Assembly (NCBI GenBank): GCA_002254745.1 | Contig: NJED01000002.1 | Span: forward strand, 1-20,909 | DNA length: 20,909 nt | Origin: Desulfurococcales archaeon ex4484_217_1 | GTDB lineage: Archaea > Thermoproteota > Thermoprotei_A > EX4484-217-1 | Reading direction: 5' to 3' | Shown: positions 13,976 through 20,909 of the stretch, in pieces | How the letters are laid out: every line of letters begins with the position of its first letter | How positions within the stretch are numbered: position 1 is the first letter of the stretch | Translations under genes and position numbers: made by a program | The notes under the pieces: model-generated | Told to the model about the DNA's origin: nothing | The model's input: only the letters and a program-made list of their open reading frames with translations | The model's database searches: none

Positions 13976-14724
13976 AGACTTATTACATCTAATTCATTAG
14001 GCACGTAAACTACTGTTTTTCCTACTTTAAATGACCCGGGAAGTTTAAGTGTAAATCCTATGTGTGTGAGAATAAGCTTCTTAACGTTCATTTTTAAAGC
14101 TAACTTAATAGCATCATGTATTGTAGAATGTCCTGCGCTATGTGCCATTTTCTCAAATCCCCACATGAAAGTTGCTTCATGAATAAGAACATCAGCATCT
14201 TTTACTATTTCCTCTAATGTCTTATTGGGTGCTGTATCTCCCGTGTAAACTATTGTTAATTTGTTCTTTACATGAATCTTGTACATTAAAGAATTTTCAA
14301 TGTGCTTTGCCCTATAGGACCATACTTTAACCTCTCCATTATCAAAAGCTAATTCTCCATCATACCCTTCTAACAACTTTACCTCAACTTTCACTTTCAA
14401 ATTCGTAATTAAATCTAAGAGATTGCGTATTGATTCTTTAACCCATTTCGGGGCAATAATTTTTAAAACCCTCTCGTATCCTAGGGCACCTAAATTTATC
14501 ACGTATGTAGGTAAGCTAAGTATATGGTCTCCATGGGCATGAGTTAGAAATATAGCAGTAATGTTTAAAGGATTAAGACATGTTTTCTGAAGGTTTTTAA
14601 AACTAGACTCTCCAACGTCAAGTAGGTATATGTTCTCGTTGACTTTAAGAGCTATGGAACTGTATGTCCTAAATGCTGGCCCTACCCATCCTCCTGTGCC
14701 TAGAAAATAAAGCTTTATAGTCAT
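13972..14724 (-). CDS. RNase Z-like metallo-beta-lactamase-fold hydrolase
   Basis: The 250-residue protein carries the metal-binding set FLGTGG (7-12), THAHGDH (61-67), His141 in RAKHIENSLMYKI, GDT (162-164), HEATF (182-186), HSAGHST (195-201) and a final THIG (220-223). The order and the HEATF...HSAGHST block are those of tRNase Z/RNase Z (tRNA 3' end maturation) and its close relatives. It is shorter than typical full-length RNase Z (about 300), and I cannot identify the flexible tRNA-binding arm, so a different phosphodiesterase substrate is possible. The gene follows the ECF component after 23 bases. Confidence 0.8.
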   Translation of the reverse strand: MTIKLYFLGTGGWVGPAFRTYSSIALKVNENIYLLDVGESSFKNLQKTCLNPLNITAIFLTHAHGDHILSLPTYVINLGALGYERVLKIIAPKWVKESIRNLLDLITNLKVKVEVKLLEGYDGELAFDNGEVKVWSYRAKHIENSLMYKIHVKNKLTIVYTGDTAPNKTLEEIVKDADVLIHEATFMWGFEKMAHSAGHSTIHDAIKLALKMNVKKLILTHIGFTLKLPGSFKVGKTVVYVPNELDVISL

Positions 14725-14747
14725 AGCCTGTACCGTGGGTAGAAGTT

Positions 14748-15326
14748 CTATAGTGTTATTTTGCCTTGATCCCTGAGGACTTTAAGTATACCAATAACCA
14801 GTATTAGGGCTATAGGTGCTGGAGCTAGGACAAGCAGGAATGAAGCTGTAATTGCGAATTCTAAGCTAGCAAACTTCTCTAAACCGCTAGCAAGCAGTGT
14901 TACTGCTAGAAACCATAAACCCAGCGCTATGATAATTGAGCCTACTACTAGCCCTATAAGTGACGAAATAATTAATGCTTTCATCCAGTGAACATTTCTC
15001 CTTCTTAGAACCCTATATGAATACCCCATAACATAGAATCCTAGGAAGTTTGCTGGTGTGCCGCTAAATATTGTGTATATTGGGGTACCATACCTTACAA
15101 TACTAGCTGTAAATGTGCCTATAGCAGCGCTTAAGCCCGCTATTAAAGGGGATGATATGATAGCTGCCACCATAGGTATAGCTATTGCAGGTCTAAATTG
15201 TATGAAGAAAGGTCCTGTAGGAAGGTATGCTGTTACTAGTGAAGTTACAGCATATAATGATGCGAAGATAGCTACTAAAGCAACAGCCCTACTCTTAGCT
15301 CCCAATGCACTTCTGCCTCTTTTCAA
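14748..15326 (-). CDS. ECF-type transporter S component (substrate unknown)
   Basis: The 192-residue membrane protein has about six helices. The N-terminal block SRAVALVAIFASLYAVTSL and the following PxxxIQFRPAIAIPMVAAI resemble S components of energy-coupling factor vitamin transporters, which bind a vitamin or metabolite and pair with a shared T component and two ATPases. None of those is in the window. The end has a short basic tail. The frame opens at TTG 15326 without a Shine-Dalgarno site. TTG 15305 (Leu8) has AGAGGC upstream and may be the real start. The substrate cannot be inferred; the neighbouring RNase Z-like gene gives no clue. Confidence 0.75.
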   Translation of the reverse strand: MKRGRSALGAKSRAVALVAIFASLYAVTSLVTAYLPTGPFFIQFRPAIAIPMVAAIISSPLIAGLSAAIGTFTASIVRYGTPIYTIFSGTPANFLGFYVMGYSYRVLRRRNVHWMKALIISSLIGLVVGSIIIALGLWFLAVTLLASGLEKFASLEFAITASFLLVLAPAPIALILVIGILKVLRDQGKITL

Positions 15327-15371
15327 AAATGTGTAAAGGCATTTCTAAAATATTTTATGTTAATAATTTCT

Positions 15372-16451
15372 TCAATATTTAGGTGCACACATTAGCTCTC
15401 TTCTCATACGGTTTATGAATCTTCTAAGAGTTAAGACTTCAGCTAGTTCTTCTACATCGGAAAAGTATCTATCCACTATGCTTAAAACCCTACACATTTC
15501 TTTACTCGTAATGTCTCCCAACATGTTTGCTCTCCTAATTTTCTTTAGTAAGCTAATGCATTGATCTGTAGCATAAGCTACAAGACTTCTCTTAGCTTTT
15601 AGTACTTTGAAAACACCTAGTGTTGGATCTAGGAAAAGGTCTTCAACAATTTCTGATGGCAGTCTTTCCTCCATGTATCTAAGAGCAACACGCTTATAGT
15701 ACCTTATAAATGCTCTTGCTGTCCTATCCCTATTGTTTCTAACAAGCCACGCCATAAACAGTGCCATTAGGTTTTTCATTAAATACTTATTTGGGAGATA
15801 TGCTCCTTCAACAGCTATGGCTTTGAGTAGGTCTTTAAACCTATGCCATACTTCAGGGTATAATTTTAGTCTCTCAATATTTCTCATAGAAAAGAGTATT
15901 GTTCGTAGCATACTTGAAATAGCTTTCTCATCCGGGTATGCTTCTAACATATATAGTCTGAGAATATGTAGAGATGATGCTATGAAATCTTCTAAAGACC
16001 TTGAACTAGTTTTCAACGTAGAAATAACATCTTCAGGGCCCATAGTCATAAGCTTTATTATGTAACTTATCAGTGGAGGTAGGAAAATAAGCGTAACAGC
16101 TAATTCTGCCATAAAAGCCCAGTAAGCATAACTTGTTTTCTCAAGAGACATAGTGTATGCTGAAATAACAGCAACAATGGCGAATATTGTGAAGGGGTAA
16201 ATTATCTTATTTAAAAACATTCTAACAATTACCGTACCATATTTTGACTGCATATAAATAACCCATATCGTGAAGGGAACAGCAATTAGTGCAGCATAAG
16301 CTTGAACAACGGCACTGCCAAAGTAGAGTATGGGCCATTCGAAAAATGAGGGGTCTCTATCTAAACCAAGTATTCTAAATATGGCTGCCAGGATAACTAA
16401 AGTAACTCCTATAATTACATATGTTACTAATGTTCTTTTATGCTTAAGCAC
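15372..16451 (-). CDS. Four-helix membrane protein with large helical cytoplasmic domain
   Basis: The 359-residue protein has membrane helices at about 8-28, 42-66, 82-102 and 110-135. A 220-residue Arg/Lys/Leu-rich helical domain without recognisable catalytic motifs follows, ending near KRSLVAYATDQCISLLKKI and a Cys-containing tail. GTG 16451 is supported by GAGGTG eleven bases upstream. The layout somewhat recalls uncharacterised DUF2254-like membrane proteins, but I cannot confirm a family. It is divergent from the sugar transporter operon across a 186-base gap, so the two may share regulation. Confidence 0.75.
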   Translation of the reverse strand: MLKHKRTLVTYVIIGVTLVILAAIFRILGLDRDPSFFEWPILYFGSAVVQAYAALIAVPFTIWVIYMQSKYGTVIVRMFLNKIIYPFTIFAIVAVISAYTMSLEKTSYAYWAFMAELAVTLIFLPPLISYIIKLMTMGPEDVISTLKTSSRSLEDFIASSLHILRLYMLEAYPDEKAISSMLRTILFSMRNIERLKLYPEVWHRFKDLLKAIAVEGAYLPNKYLMKNLMALFMAWLVRNNRDRTARAFIRYYKRVALRYMEERLPSEIVEDLFLDPTLGVFKVLKAKRSLVAYATDQCISLLKKIRRANMLGDITSKEMCRVLSIVDRYFSDVEELAEVLTLRRFINRMRRELMCAPKY

Positions 16452-16523
16452 GTATTCTACTACACCTCTCAGCTACATGTTCCACGTTATAATTGACTTT
16501 TTGAGCTTATGAATTTATTTAAC

Positions 16524-16550
16524 TCCATTACGATTTCTAAACGTAATGGA
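16524..16550. promoter_or_regulatory. Perfect 9-bp inverted repeat, likely operator of the sugar transporter operon
   Basis: TCCATTACG (16524-16532) and CGTAATGGA (16542-16550) are exact inverted repeats with a 9-bp spacer. The half-site centres are 18 bp apart, so both arms present a similar face of the helix to a dimeric regulator. It lies about 45 bp upstream of the TATA-like box of the solute-binding protein gene and also upstream of the divergent membrane protein gene. A stem-loop is less likely because it lies outside any predicted transcript. Confidence 0.55.
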
Positions 16551-16593
16551 CTACCTAGTTGTTTATTGCTGGTTTCAAAAACTAATGTAAATA

Positions 16594-16604
16594 AACTTTA
16601 AATC
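16594..16604 (+). promoter_or_regulatory. TATA-like promoter of the sugar ABC transporter operon
   Basis: AACTTTAAATC resembles a BRE/TATA element. A start about 26 bp downstream (near 16626) would give a short leader with AGGTG (16627-16631) as the Shine-Dalgarno site, six bases before ATG 16638. This supports ATG 16638 over the in-frame GTG at 16629. Confidence 0.45.
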
Positions 16605-16637
16605 AAAGCTTAAACTTATAATATATAGGTGTTTCTC

Positions 16638-18065
16638 ATGGCACATAGTGCTCAAATTAAACTATCTACGGTTCTCCCCGTCATACTGCTGATAGTTGGC
16701 ATAATTATAGGGTTTGCAGTAGGGTTTGCTGTAAGACCGCCGGCGCCAACGCCAACAGCTACGCCGTCACCGTCGCCTACAGTGAAAGTCATTAAGATAA
16801 CTGTTTGGGCTTCGGGGTCTCCAGTAGACATCACTAGAGTTGATAATATTGAGAGAGCGGCCAGCATACTGAATAGGATGTTTGAAGCTGCTGGAGTCCC
16901 GGTGAAAATTGAGGTTGAGAAGCAGTTCTTCAGAGGAGACTACATGGAGAAACTAACTGCAGCCTTTGCTGCTGGTGAAGCACCGGACATTATCGCTATG
17001 AAGAACCTACCTGTCCTCGCAGACGGAGGCTACATTATAGCCTTAGACGGCTACGTTGAGAAATATAAAGACCTACTTAATGACGTATATCCAGTACTGT
17101 GGAACGCGGTAAAGTATAAGGGTAAGATATGGGCTTTACCACAAGATACTGAGGCAAGACCACTATACTTTAGAAAGGATGTTCTAAGACAGCTAGGGTG
17201 GAGTGAAGAAGAAATAGAGGCACTACCTGAAAAGATAGAGAATGGCGAAGTAACATTATTAGACTTAATAGAAGTAGCTAAGGAGGCTATGGACAAAGGC
17301 CTAGTACAGTGGGGCTTCTACCATAGGCCAAACTTTGGAGGAACACCATTCGTAATCCTATACTACCAGTATGGAGGTATACTTCAAGACCCTGAGACCG
17401 GAAAACTGGTGCTTGATAAGTCAGCTATGCTGAAAATGCTGGAGCTATTGTATAGAATGGCACAGGTAGATAAAGTACTGCCACCAACAATGATAGGTAC
17501 CTCTTGGAGACAAATACACGCAGACTTCGTTAACGGCAGAGTACTATTCTGGTTCGGTGGAACATGGCATTGGGCTGAATGGCAAAGAGTAGCATACCAT
17601 GAGGAGTTAGGAGAGCTGCCTGAAGAATATGAGTGGGAGAACATAGGGTTCGCATTAGTGCCGGCGCCTGAGCCAGGGCTTAAACCAATGACGTTGTCGA
17701 GCCCATACCTATACTATGTAACAGCGCAAGCAGAGGAGCCTGAAATAGCATTCCTACTGATCGAGTTAGCAACTTCAGCACCAATAGATGCAATACACTC
17801 TGTTGACAGCGGACACTTGCCAGTAAGGTCAACTACCGTGGAACAGCCATATTATAAGCAGTCAAAGTTCCACAGAGAAGTTGCCTACATGCTAGAATAC
17901 ACTTCGTTCGAACCACTACATCCAAAGTGGGGAGCATACAAGGATGCTTGGATAACTGCAATAACTAAGGTTGAGAAGGGAGAAGTAACACCCGAAGAAG
18001 CACTAGACGAAATGGTAGAGACATTAAAGGCTGAACTAGGTGACGAACTAATAATTAGAGACTAA
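16638..18065 (+). CDS. Sugar ABC transporter solute-binding protein (family 1, anchored)
   Basis: This extracellular binding protein captures a sugar or oligosaccharide and delivers it to the membrane permeases. Residues about 10-30 are an uncleaved or signal-like membrane helix. A Pro/Thr/Ser linker (APTPTATPSPSPT) typical of anchored archaeal binding proteins follows, then a two-lobed family-1 domain. Recognisable are ITVWASGSP, LTAAFAAGEAPDIIAMKNLPVLADGG, WALPQDTEARPLYFRKDVL and FVNGRVLFWFGG. No lipobox Cys is present. The sequence is richer in GC and Pro/Ala than its neighbours, as often seen in highly expressed surface proteins. It leads the operon. The exact sugar is unknown; trehalose/maltose- or glucose-type transporters are the nearest families. 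Confidence 0.9.
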   Translation: MAHSAQIKLSTVLPVILLIVGIIIGFAVGFAVRPPAPTPTATPSPSPTVKVIKITVWASGSPVDITRVDNIERAASILNRMFEAAGVPVKIEVEKQFFRGDYMEKLTAAFAAGEAPDIIAMKNLPVLADGGYIIALDGYVEKYKDLLNDVYPVLWNAVKYKGKIWALPQDTEARPLYFRKDVLRQLGWSEEEIEALPEKIENGEVTLLDLIEVAKEAMDKGLVQWGFYHRPNFGGTPFVILYYQYGGILQDPETGKLVLDKSAMLKMLELLYRMAQVDKVLPPTMIGTSWRQIHADFVNGRVLFWFGGTWHWAEWQRVAYHEELGELPEEYEWENIGFALVPAPEPGLKPMTLSSPYLYYVTAQAEEPEIAFLLIELATSAPIDAIHSVDSGHLPVRSTTVEQPYYKQSKFHREVAYMLEYTSFEPLHPKWGAYKDAWITAITKVEKGEVTPEEALDEMVETLKAELGDELIIRD

Positions 18066-18084
18066 AATTTAAATCCAAGTACTA

Positions 18085-18090
18085 TTTTTT
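18085..18090 (+). terminator. T-run after the solute-binding protein gene
   Basis: Six T residues (18085-18090) follow the stop codon by about 20 bases in an AT-rich stretch. Archaeal RNA polymerase terminates at such U-runs. Partial termination would leave more binding-protein than permease transcript, as is common for these operons. Confidence 0.4.
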
Positions 18091-18194
18091 ATTTACTCAA
18101 GCAACTCTAACGCTTTCCCCCAATACTCCCTTACTTGTAATTCGAAGTAGCATTACCATAGGCTATCTACATTATCTATCGAAGGGTGTTTCCA

Positions 18195-19178
18195 ATGGTG
18201 TTGAAAATAAGTAGGAAAGTGTTGCCCTGGATTTTCCTCGCTCCAATGCTAATAATGATTGTTTTCTCGTGGATAGCTCCTGTTCTCTTAACAGTTTATT
18301 TAGGATTTACGGATCTTAGCTCTAAGAACTTCCTTGACTTTGTAAGAAACTTCTTTACAGAGAAAGTGCATTTTACGCTGGAAAATTTTGATAAAATATT
18401 CTTTGCAAAAGACCCTTACATTGTTGAAGCACTAACTATAACAGCAATTTATGTTTTAAGCGTCTTATCTATAAATTCTATCTTTGCACTTGTTCTTTCA
18501 ATTGCAATAGCATACTTTATCAGGAACGAGGTTTTATCTATGATTCTAAGAGTTTCATGGTTAATACCTAGAATTATGCCTGGAATAATATATGCTCTAG
18601 TATGGAACTGGTTTATAGATCCAAAATATGGGATGCTAAATACCCTACTTAAGATAGTGGGAGTTCCTGAAGCATGGCTCCCTGAAAGTTGGCTCCTAAC
18701 ACCGCCTTACTCGCAACTACTTATGATCATGGTTAACGGATATGTTGGCGCAAGCTTTGGAATGATCATATACACTGCAGCGATAAAATCCATACCCACA
18801 GATATAATTAACGCAGCATTGGTTGATGGAGCTTCAGACTTTCAAGTAGCAAGACATATAATAATACCCTTACTTAAGTGGCCAATGCTCTTCGTTATTT
18901 CATGGCAAACACTTAGCCTACTAAGCTCATACGAATACATTTTAATGATATGGGGTTCAGGCGGGGGAGGAGGATATGCTGGAATAGCTAGAGCAGCAAA
19001 AGTAATGGTTTGGTCTCTATACTCCTATAGTAAAGCGTTTGCTGCTGAAGAACACCTCTACGGCTATGCTTCAGCACTATCATTAATACTCGTAATTACG
19101 GGTGTCGTTCTCATTGTTTTGTACTTTAAGCTCTTCGGGTTTAGAAGACTCATGGAGCCTAGTAGGATAGAGGTGTAA
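18195..19178 (+). CDS. Sugar ABC transporter permease (MalF/UgpA type)
   Basis: The 327-residue membrane subunit has about six helices (main ones at about 12-36, 80-110, 118-141, 172-196, 228-250 and 292-314). The cytoplasmic EAA loop that docks on the ATPase reads INAALVDGASDFQVARHIIIPLL (205-227). It would pair with a second permease and the MalK-like ATPase. ATG 18195 is chosen because GAAGGGTG lies six bases upstream; GTG 18186 lies inside that Shine-Dalgarno site. It is separated by about 130 bases from the binding-protein gene and followed after two bases by the broken second permease. Confidence 0.9.
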   Translation: MVLKISRKVLPWIFLAPMLIMIVFSWIAPVLLTVYLGFTDLSSKNFLDFVRNFFTEKVHFTLENFDKIFFAKDPYIVEALTITAIYVLSVLSINSIFALVLSIAIAYFIRNEVLSMILRVSWLIPRIMPGIIYALVWNWFIDPKYGMLNTLLKIVGVPEAWLPESWLLTPPYSQLLMIMVNGYVGASFGMIIYTAAIKSIPTDIINAALVDGASDFQVARHIIIPLLKWPMLFVISWQTLSLLSSYEYILMIWGSGGGGGYAGIARAAKVMVWSLYSYSKAFAAEEHLYGYASALSLILVITGVVLIVLYFKLFGFRRLMEPSRIEV

Positions 19179-19180
19179 GC

Positions 19181-19886
19181 ATGGGTGTGAAAGACAGGTT
19201 ATTTCCGGTAGGAGGTACGGCACTTATACTTAACATATTGAAGTACATAGTAGTAATCATAGTAGCTGTTGTACCTTTAATACCCATATGGACGATGATA
19301 CTATGGCTTGCTGTACAAAGTTTTAGTGGAAAGGTTATTTTAGGCATTATACCCTCAGATTTCACGTTTAAATAATAGCGTTACATGCGTTTCCAAGCAT
19401 CATACTGCTAATAGCTTTATTTGTAATTCTGAACCATCTTGGGCTCTACGGTAAGGGCATAATGACGCTGGTCGGCATAATACTAATTAAAGCTGGTTTA
19501 GAAATACCTATGGCAACATGGATTATTAAAGGATTCTTGATGCTATACCATGGGATCTTGAATGGGCGGCTTTGGTTGATGGATGTACTAGGTGGAAAGC
19601 TTGGAGAACGGTAATTCTACCATTAGTTCTTCCAGGAATAGGCGCAATATCTATATTCTCATTCTTATCAGGCTGGTCTGAATTCCTACTAGTATTTACC
19701 TATGTTAAAGATGAAGCATACTATACTTTACCTGTGCTCATATACTATATGATTGGAGAATACAAGTTCATAGACTGGGGTATGCTTGCGGCTTTAGGCT
19801 TATTCTACGCAATACCCACAATCATATTCTTCAGTACATCTCAGAAGCTTCTCTTAAGAATTTACGTTGGTGGCATTAAGAGGTGA
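19181..19886 (+). pseudogene. Broken second sugar ABC permease (MalG/UgpE type)
   Basis: An intact start (ATG 19181 with GAGGTG five bases upstream) encodes the first membrane helix and ends at DFTFK followed by TAA TAG (19373-19378). In another frame the sequence resumes at IALHAFPSIILL (from about 19375), so roughly 60-75 residues of the usual second and third helices are missing at the junction. That frame is then lost at 19534-19540: GGATTCTTGATGC needs one more T to read GFFDAIPWDLEWAALVDGCTRW, the EAA region. The rest (VILPLVLPG to VGGIKR) is intact in the third frame. Two independent lesions argue against a working protein, though an assembly error cannot be excluded. Without it the transporter would need a second permease from elsewhere. 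Confidence 0.88.
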
Positions 19887-19893
19887 AATATGT

Positions 19894-20909
19894 ATGGTTA
19901 AAGTAACATTGGATAATGTGAGTAAGTTTTTCGGGAAAGTAAAGGCAGTAATTGATTTAAACCTTAAAATAGGAGATGGAGAATTTGTAGCGCTTCTAGG
20001 TCCTTCAGGGTGCGGTAAAACAACAACACTCCTAATGGTCGCTGGAATATATAAGCCAACTAAGGGCAGAATACTTTTTGACGATAGGGACGTTACAAGG
20101 CTTCCTCCAAGAGACAGAAATGTTGGAATGGTTTTCCAAAGCTACGCGCTTTACCCACACATGACAGTTTTTGACAACATCGCTTTCCCGCTGAGGCTTA
20201 AGAAAGTACCTAGAAACGAAATAGACCGCAAGGTAAGACAGGTAGCTAAACTATTGAGAATAGAGGAATTGTTGAGTAGAAAACCAAGCCAGCTTTCCGG
20301 AGGTCAGCAGCAAAGAGTAGCATTGGGTAGGGCGTTGGTTAAAGAACCTGACGTACTTCTCCTAGATGAGCCGCTGAGCAACTTAGATGCTAAGCTAAGA
20401 GTGATTATGAGAGCTGAATTGAAGAAACTTCAGAAAGAACTTAAAGTAACAACAATCTATGTAACCCACGACCAAGTAGAAGCAATGTCCATGGCAGACA
20501 AAATAGCGGTAATGAACGCAGGTAGACTACAACAGTACGCTGAACCATCGGAACTATACAATAAGCCAGCAAACCTTTTCGTAGCAGGGTTCATAGGGTC
20601 ACCGCCGATGAACTTCGTTGAGGGATCCGTTAGGGAGGTTAATGGGGGATACTATTTTGACTCGGAGCATTTTAAATTAAAGCTACCAAGCGAAATAGGG
20701 GAACTGGTTTCTTCAAGAACGTCAGAAGTAATAATGGGTTTTAGACCGGAAAACGCGAAAATAATCAAAGAAGAATTACCAAATACAATACAAGGAAAAG
20801 TGTACGTAGTAGAACCCTTAGGCAAAGACGTGATTGTAAACGTGAAAATAGGGGAAATACTGGTTAAAATACTTGCAAGACCAGGAGCAGAAATAGCACC
20901 AGGGCAGAG
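19894..20909 (+). CDS. Sugar ABC transporter ATPase (MalK/UgpC type), cut by the window end
   Basis: The nucleotide-binding subunit energises sugar uptake. 338 codons are visible and the frame is still open at the window end. Walker A is GPSGCGKTT (36-44), the Q-loop Gln82 is in VFQSYALYPHM, the signature LSGGQQQRVALGRAL starts at 134, Walker B is VLLLDEP (154-160), the D-loop is SNLD and the H-loop is YVTHD (His192). From about 235 a C-terminal TOBE/OB domain begins (FIGSPPMNFVEG, VIMGFRPENAKI), as in MalK and UgpC. ATG 19894 follows GAGGTGAAAT. A nearer ATG at 19890 runs into a stop and is excluded. The gene is eight bases downstream of the broken permease in the same operon. Confidence 0.93.
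   Translation, partial: MVKVTLDNVSKFFGKVKAVIDLNLKIGDGEFVALLGPSGCGKTTTLLMVAGIYKPTKGRILFDDRDVTRLPPRDRNVGMVFQSYALYPHMTVFDNIAFPLRLKKVPRNEIDRKVRQVAKLLRIEELLSRKPSQLSGGQQQRVALGRALVKEPDVLLLDEPLSNLDAKLRVIMRAELKKLQKELKVTTIYVTHDQVEAMSMADKIAVMNAGRLQQYAEPSELYNKPANLFVAGFIGSPPMNFVEGSVREVNGGYYFDSEHFKLKLPSEIGELVSSRTSEVIMGFRPENAKIIKEELPNTIQGKVYVVEPLGKDVIVNVKIGEILVKILARPGAEIAPGQ

Noticed and set aside
1..20909. CRISPR arrays, rRNA, tRNA and insertion sequences
   Set aside because: I saw no regularly spaced long repeats, no tRNA cloverleaf and no transposase frame or terminal inverted repeats. The deletion in the second permease has no mobile element at its junction.

Overview
The window looks like a hyperthermophilic or thermophilic crenarchaeon (Thermoproteota). 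Evidence seen directly: AT-rich DNA, dense short intergenic gaps, many TTG/GTG starts, Shine-Dalgarno sites resembling GAGGTGAT, TATA-like boxes instead of bacterial -35/-10 elements, an archaellum/type IV pilus ATPase interrupted by an intein, an archaeal-type phosphoglycolate phosphatase and a crenarchaeal-style anchored sugar-binding protein with a Pro/Thr/Ser linker. I cannot name the genus.

Region 1 (1-4465). After the first codons of a leftward gene cut by the window edge comes a membrane-anchored winged-helix regulator (271-954, +). It converges on a two-gene leftward unit: an ArlF/ArlG-like pilus/archaellum stator protein (3959-4465) and an ArlI/GspE-family secretion ATPase (956-3930). 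The ATPase is interrupted by a LAGLIDADG-type intein (1508-2736) inserted between Gln and Thr of the FQAMQ/TGHPVL motif. A single-base frame break inside the intein near 2389 splits the gene into two reading frames.

Region 2 (4466-9833). A dense cluster of small, mostly unrecognised genes falls into a few repeated families. These are membrane-anchored tandem winged-helix proteins (5570, 8061, and the one at 271), a TM plus winged-helix protein (9114), a lone winged-helix protein (6438), three small roadblock/longin-like proteins (5128, 6738, 7158), one V4R-like protein (7561), and two small proteins sharing an SGVxHxV motif (4754, 9576). Several gaps carry palindromes or repeated motifs. With the pilus ATPase and stator next door, I read this as a candidate membrane-linked regulatory module, comparable in architecture to the ArnR/ArnR1 archaellum regulators of Sulfolobus but with roadblock and V4R partners. 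That link is inference.

Region 3 (9834-16451). A divergent gap with three GTTCCG repeats at exact 11-bp spacing precedes a secreted coiled-coil protein rich in N-glycosylation sequons. Then comes a rightward unit: HAD phosphatase, PHP phosphoesterase, a 58-residue small ORF, a small membrane protein and phosphoglycolate phosphatase. Convergent to it lie an RNase Z-like metallo-beta-lactamase protein, an ECF-type S component and an unrecognised four-TM membrane protein.

Region 4 (16452-20909). A sugar ABC transporter operon starts behind a perfect 9-bp inverted repeat. It holds a solute-binding protein, the first permease, the second permease (broken by a large internal deletion plus a frameshift), and a MalK/UgpC-like ATPase running off the window end.
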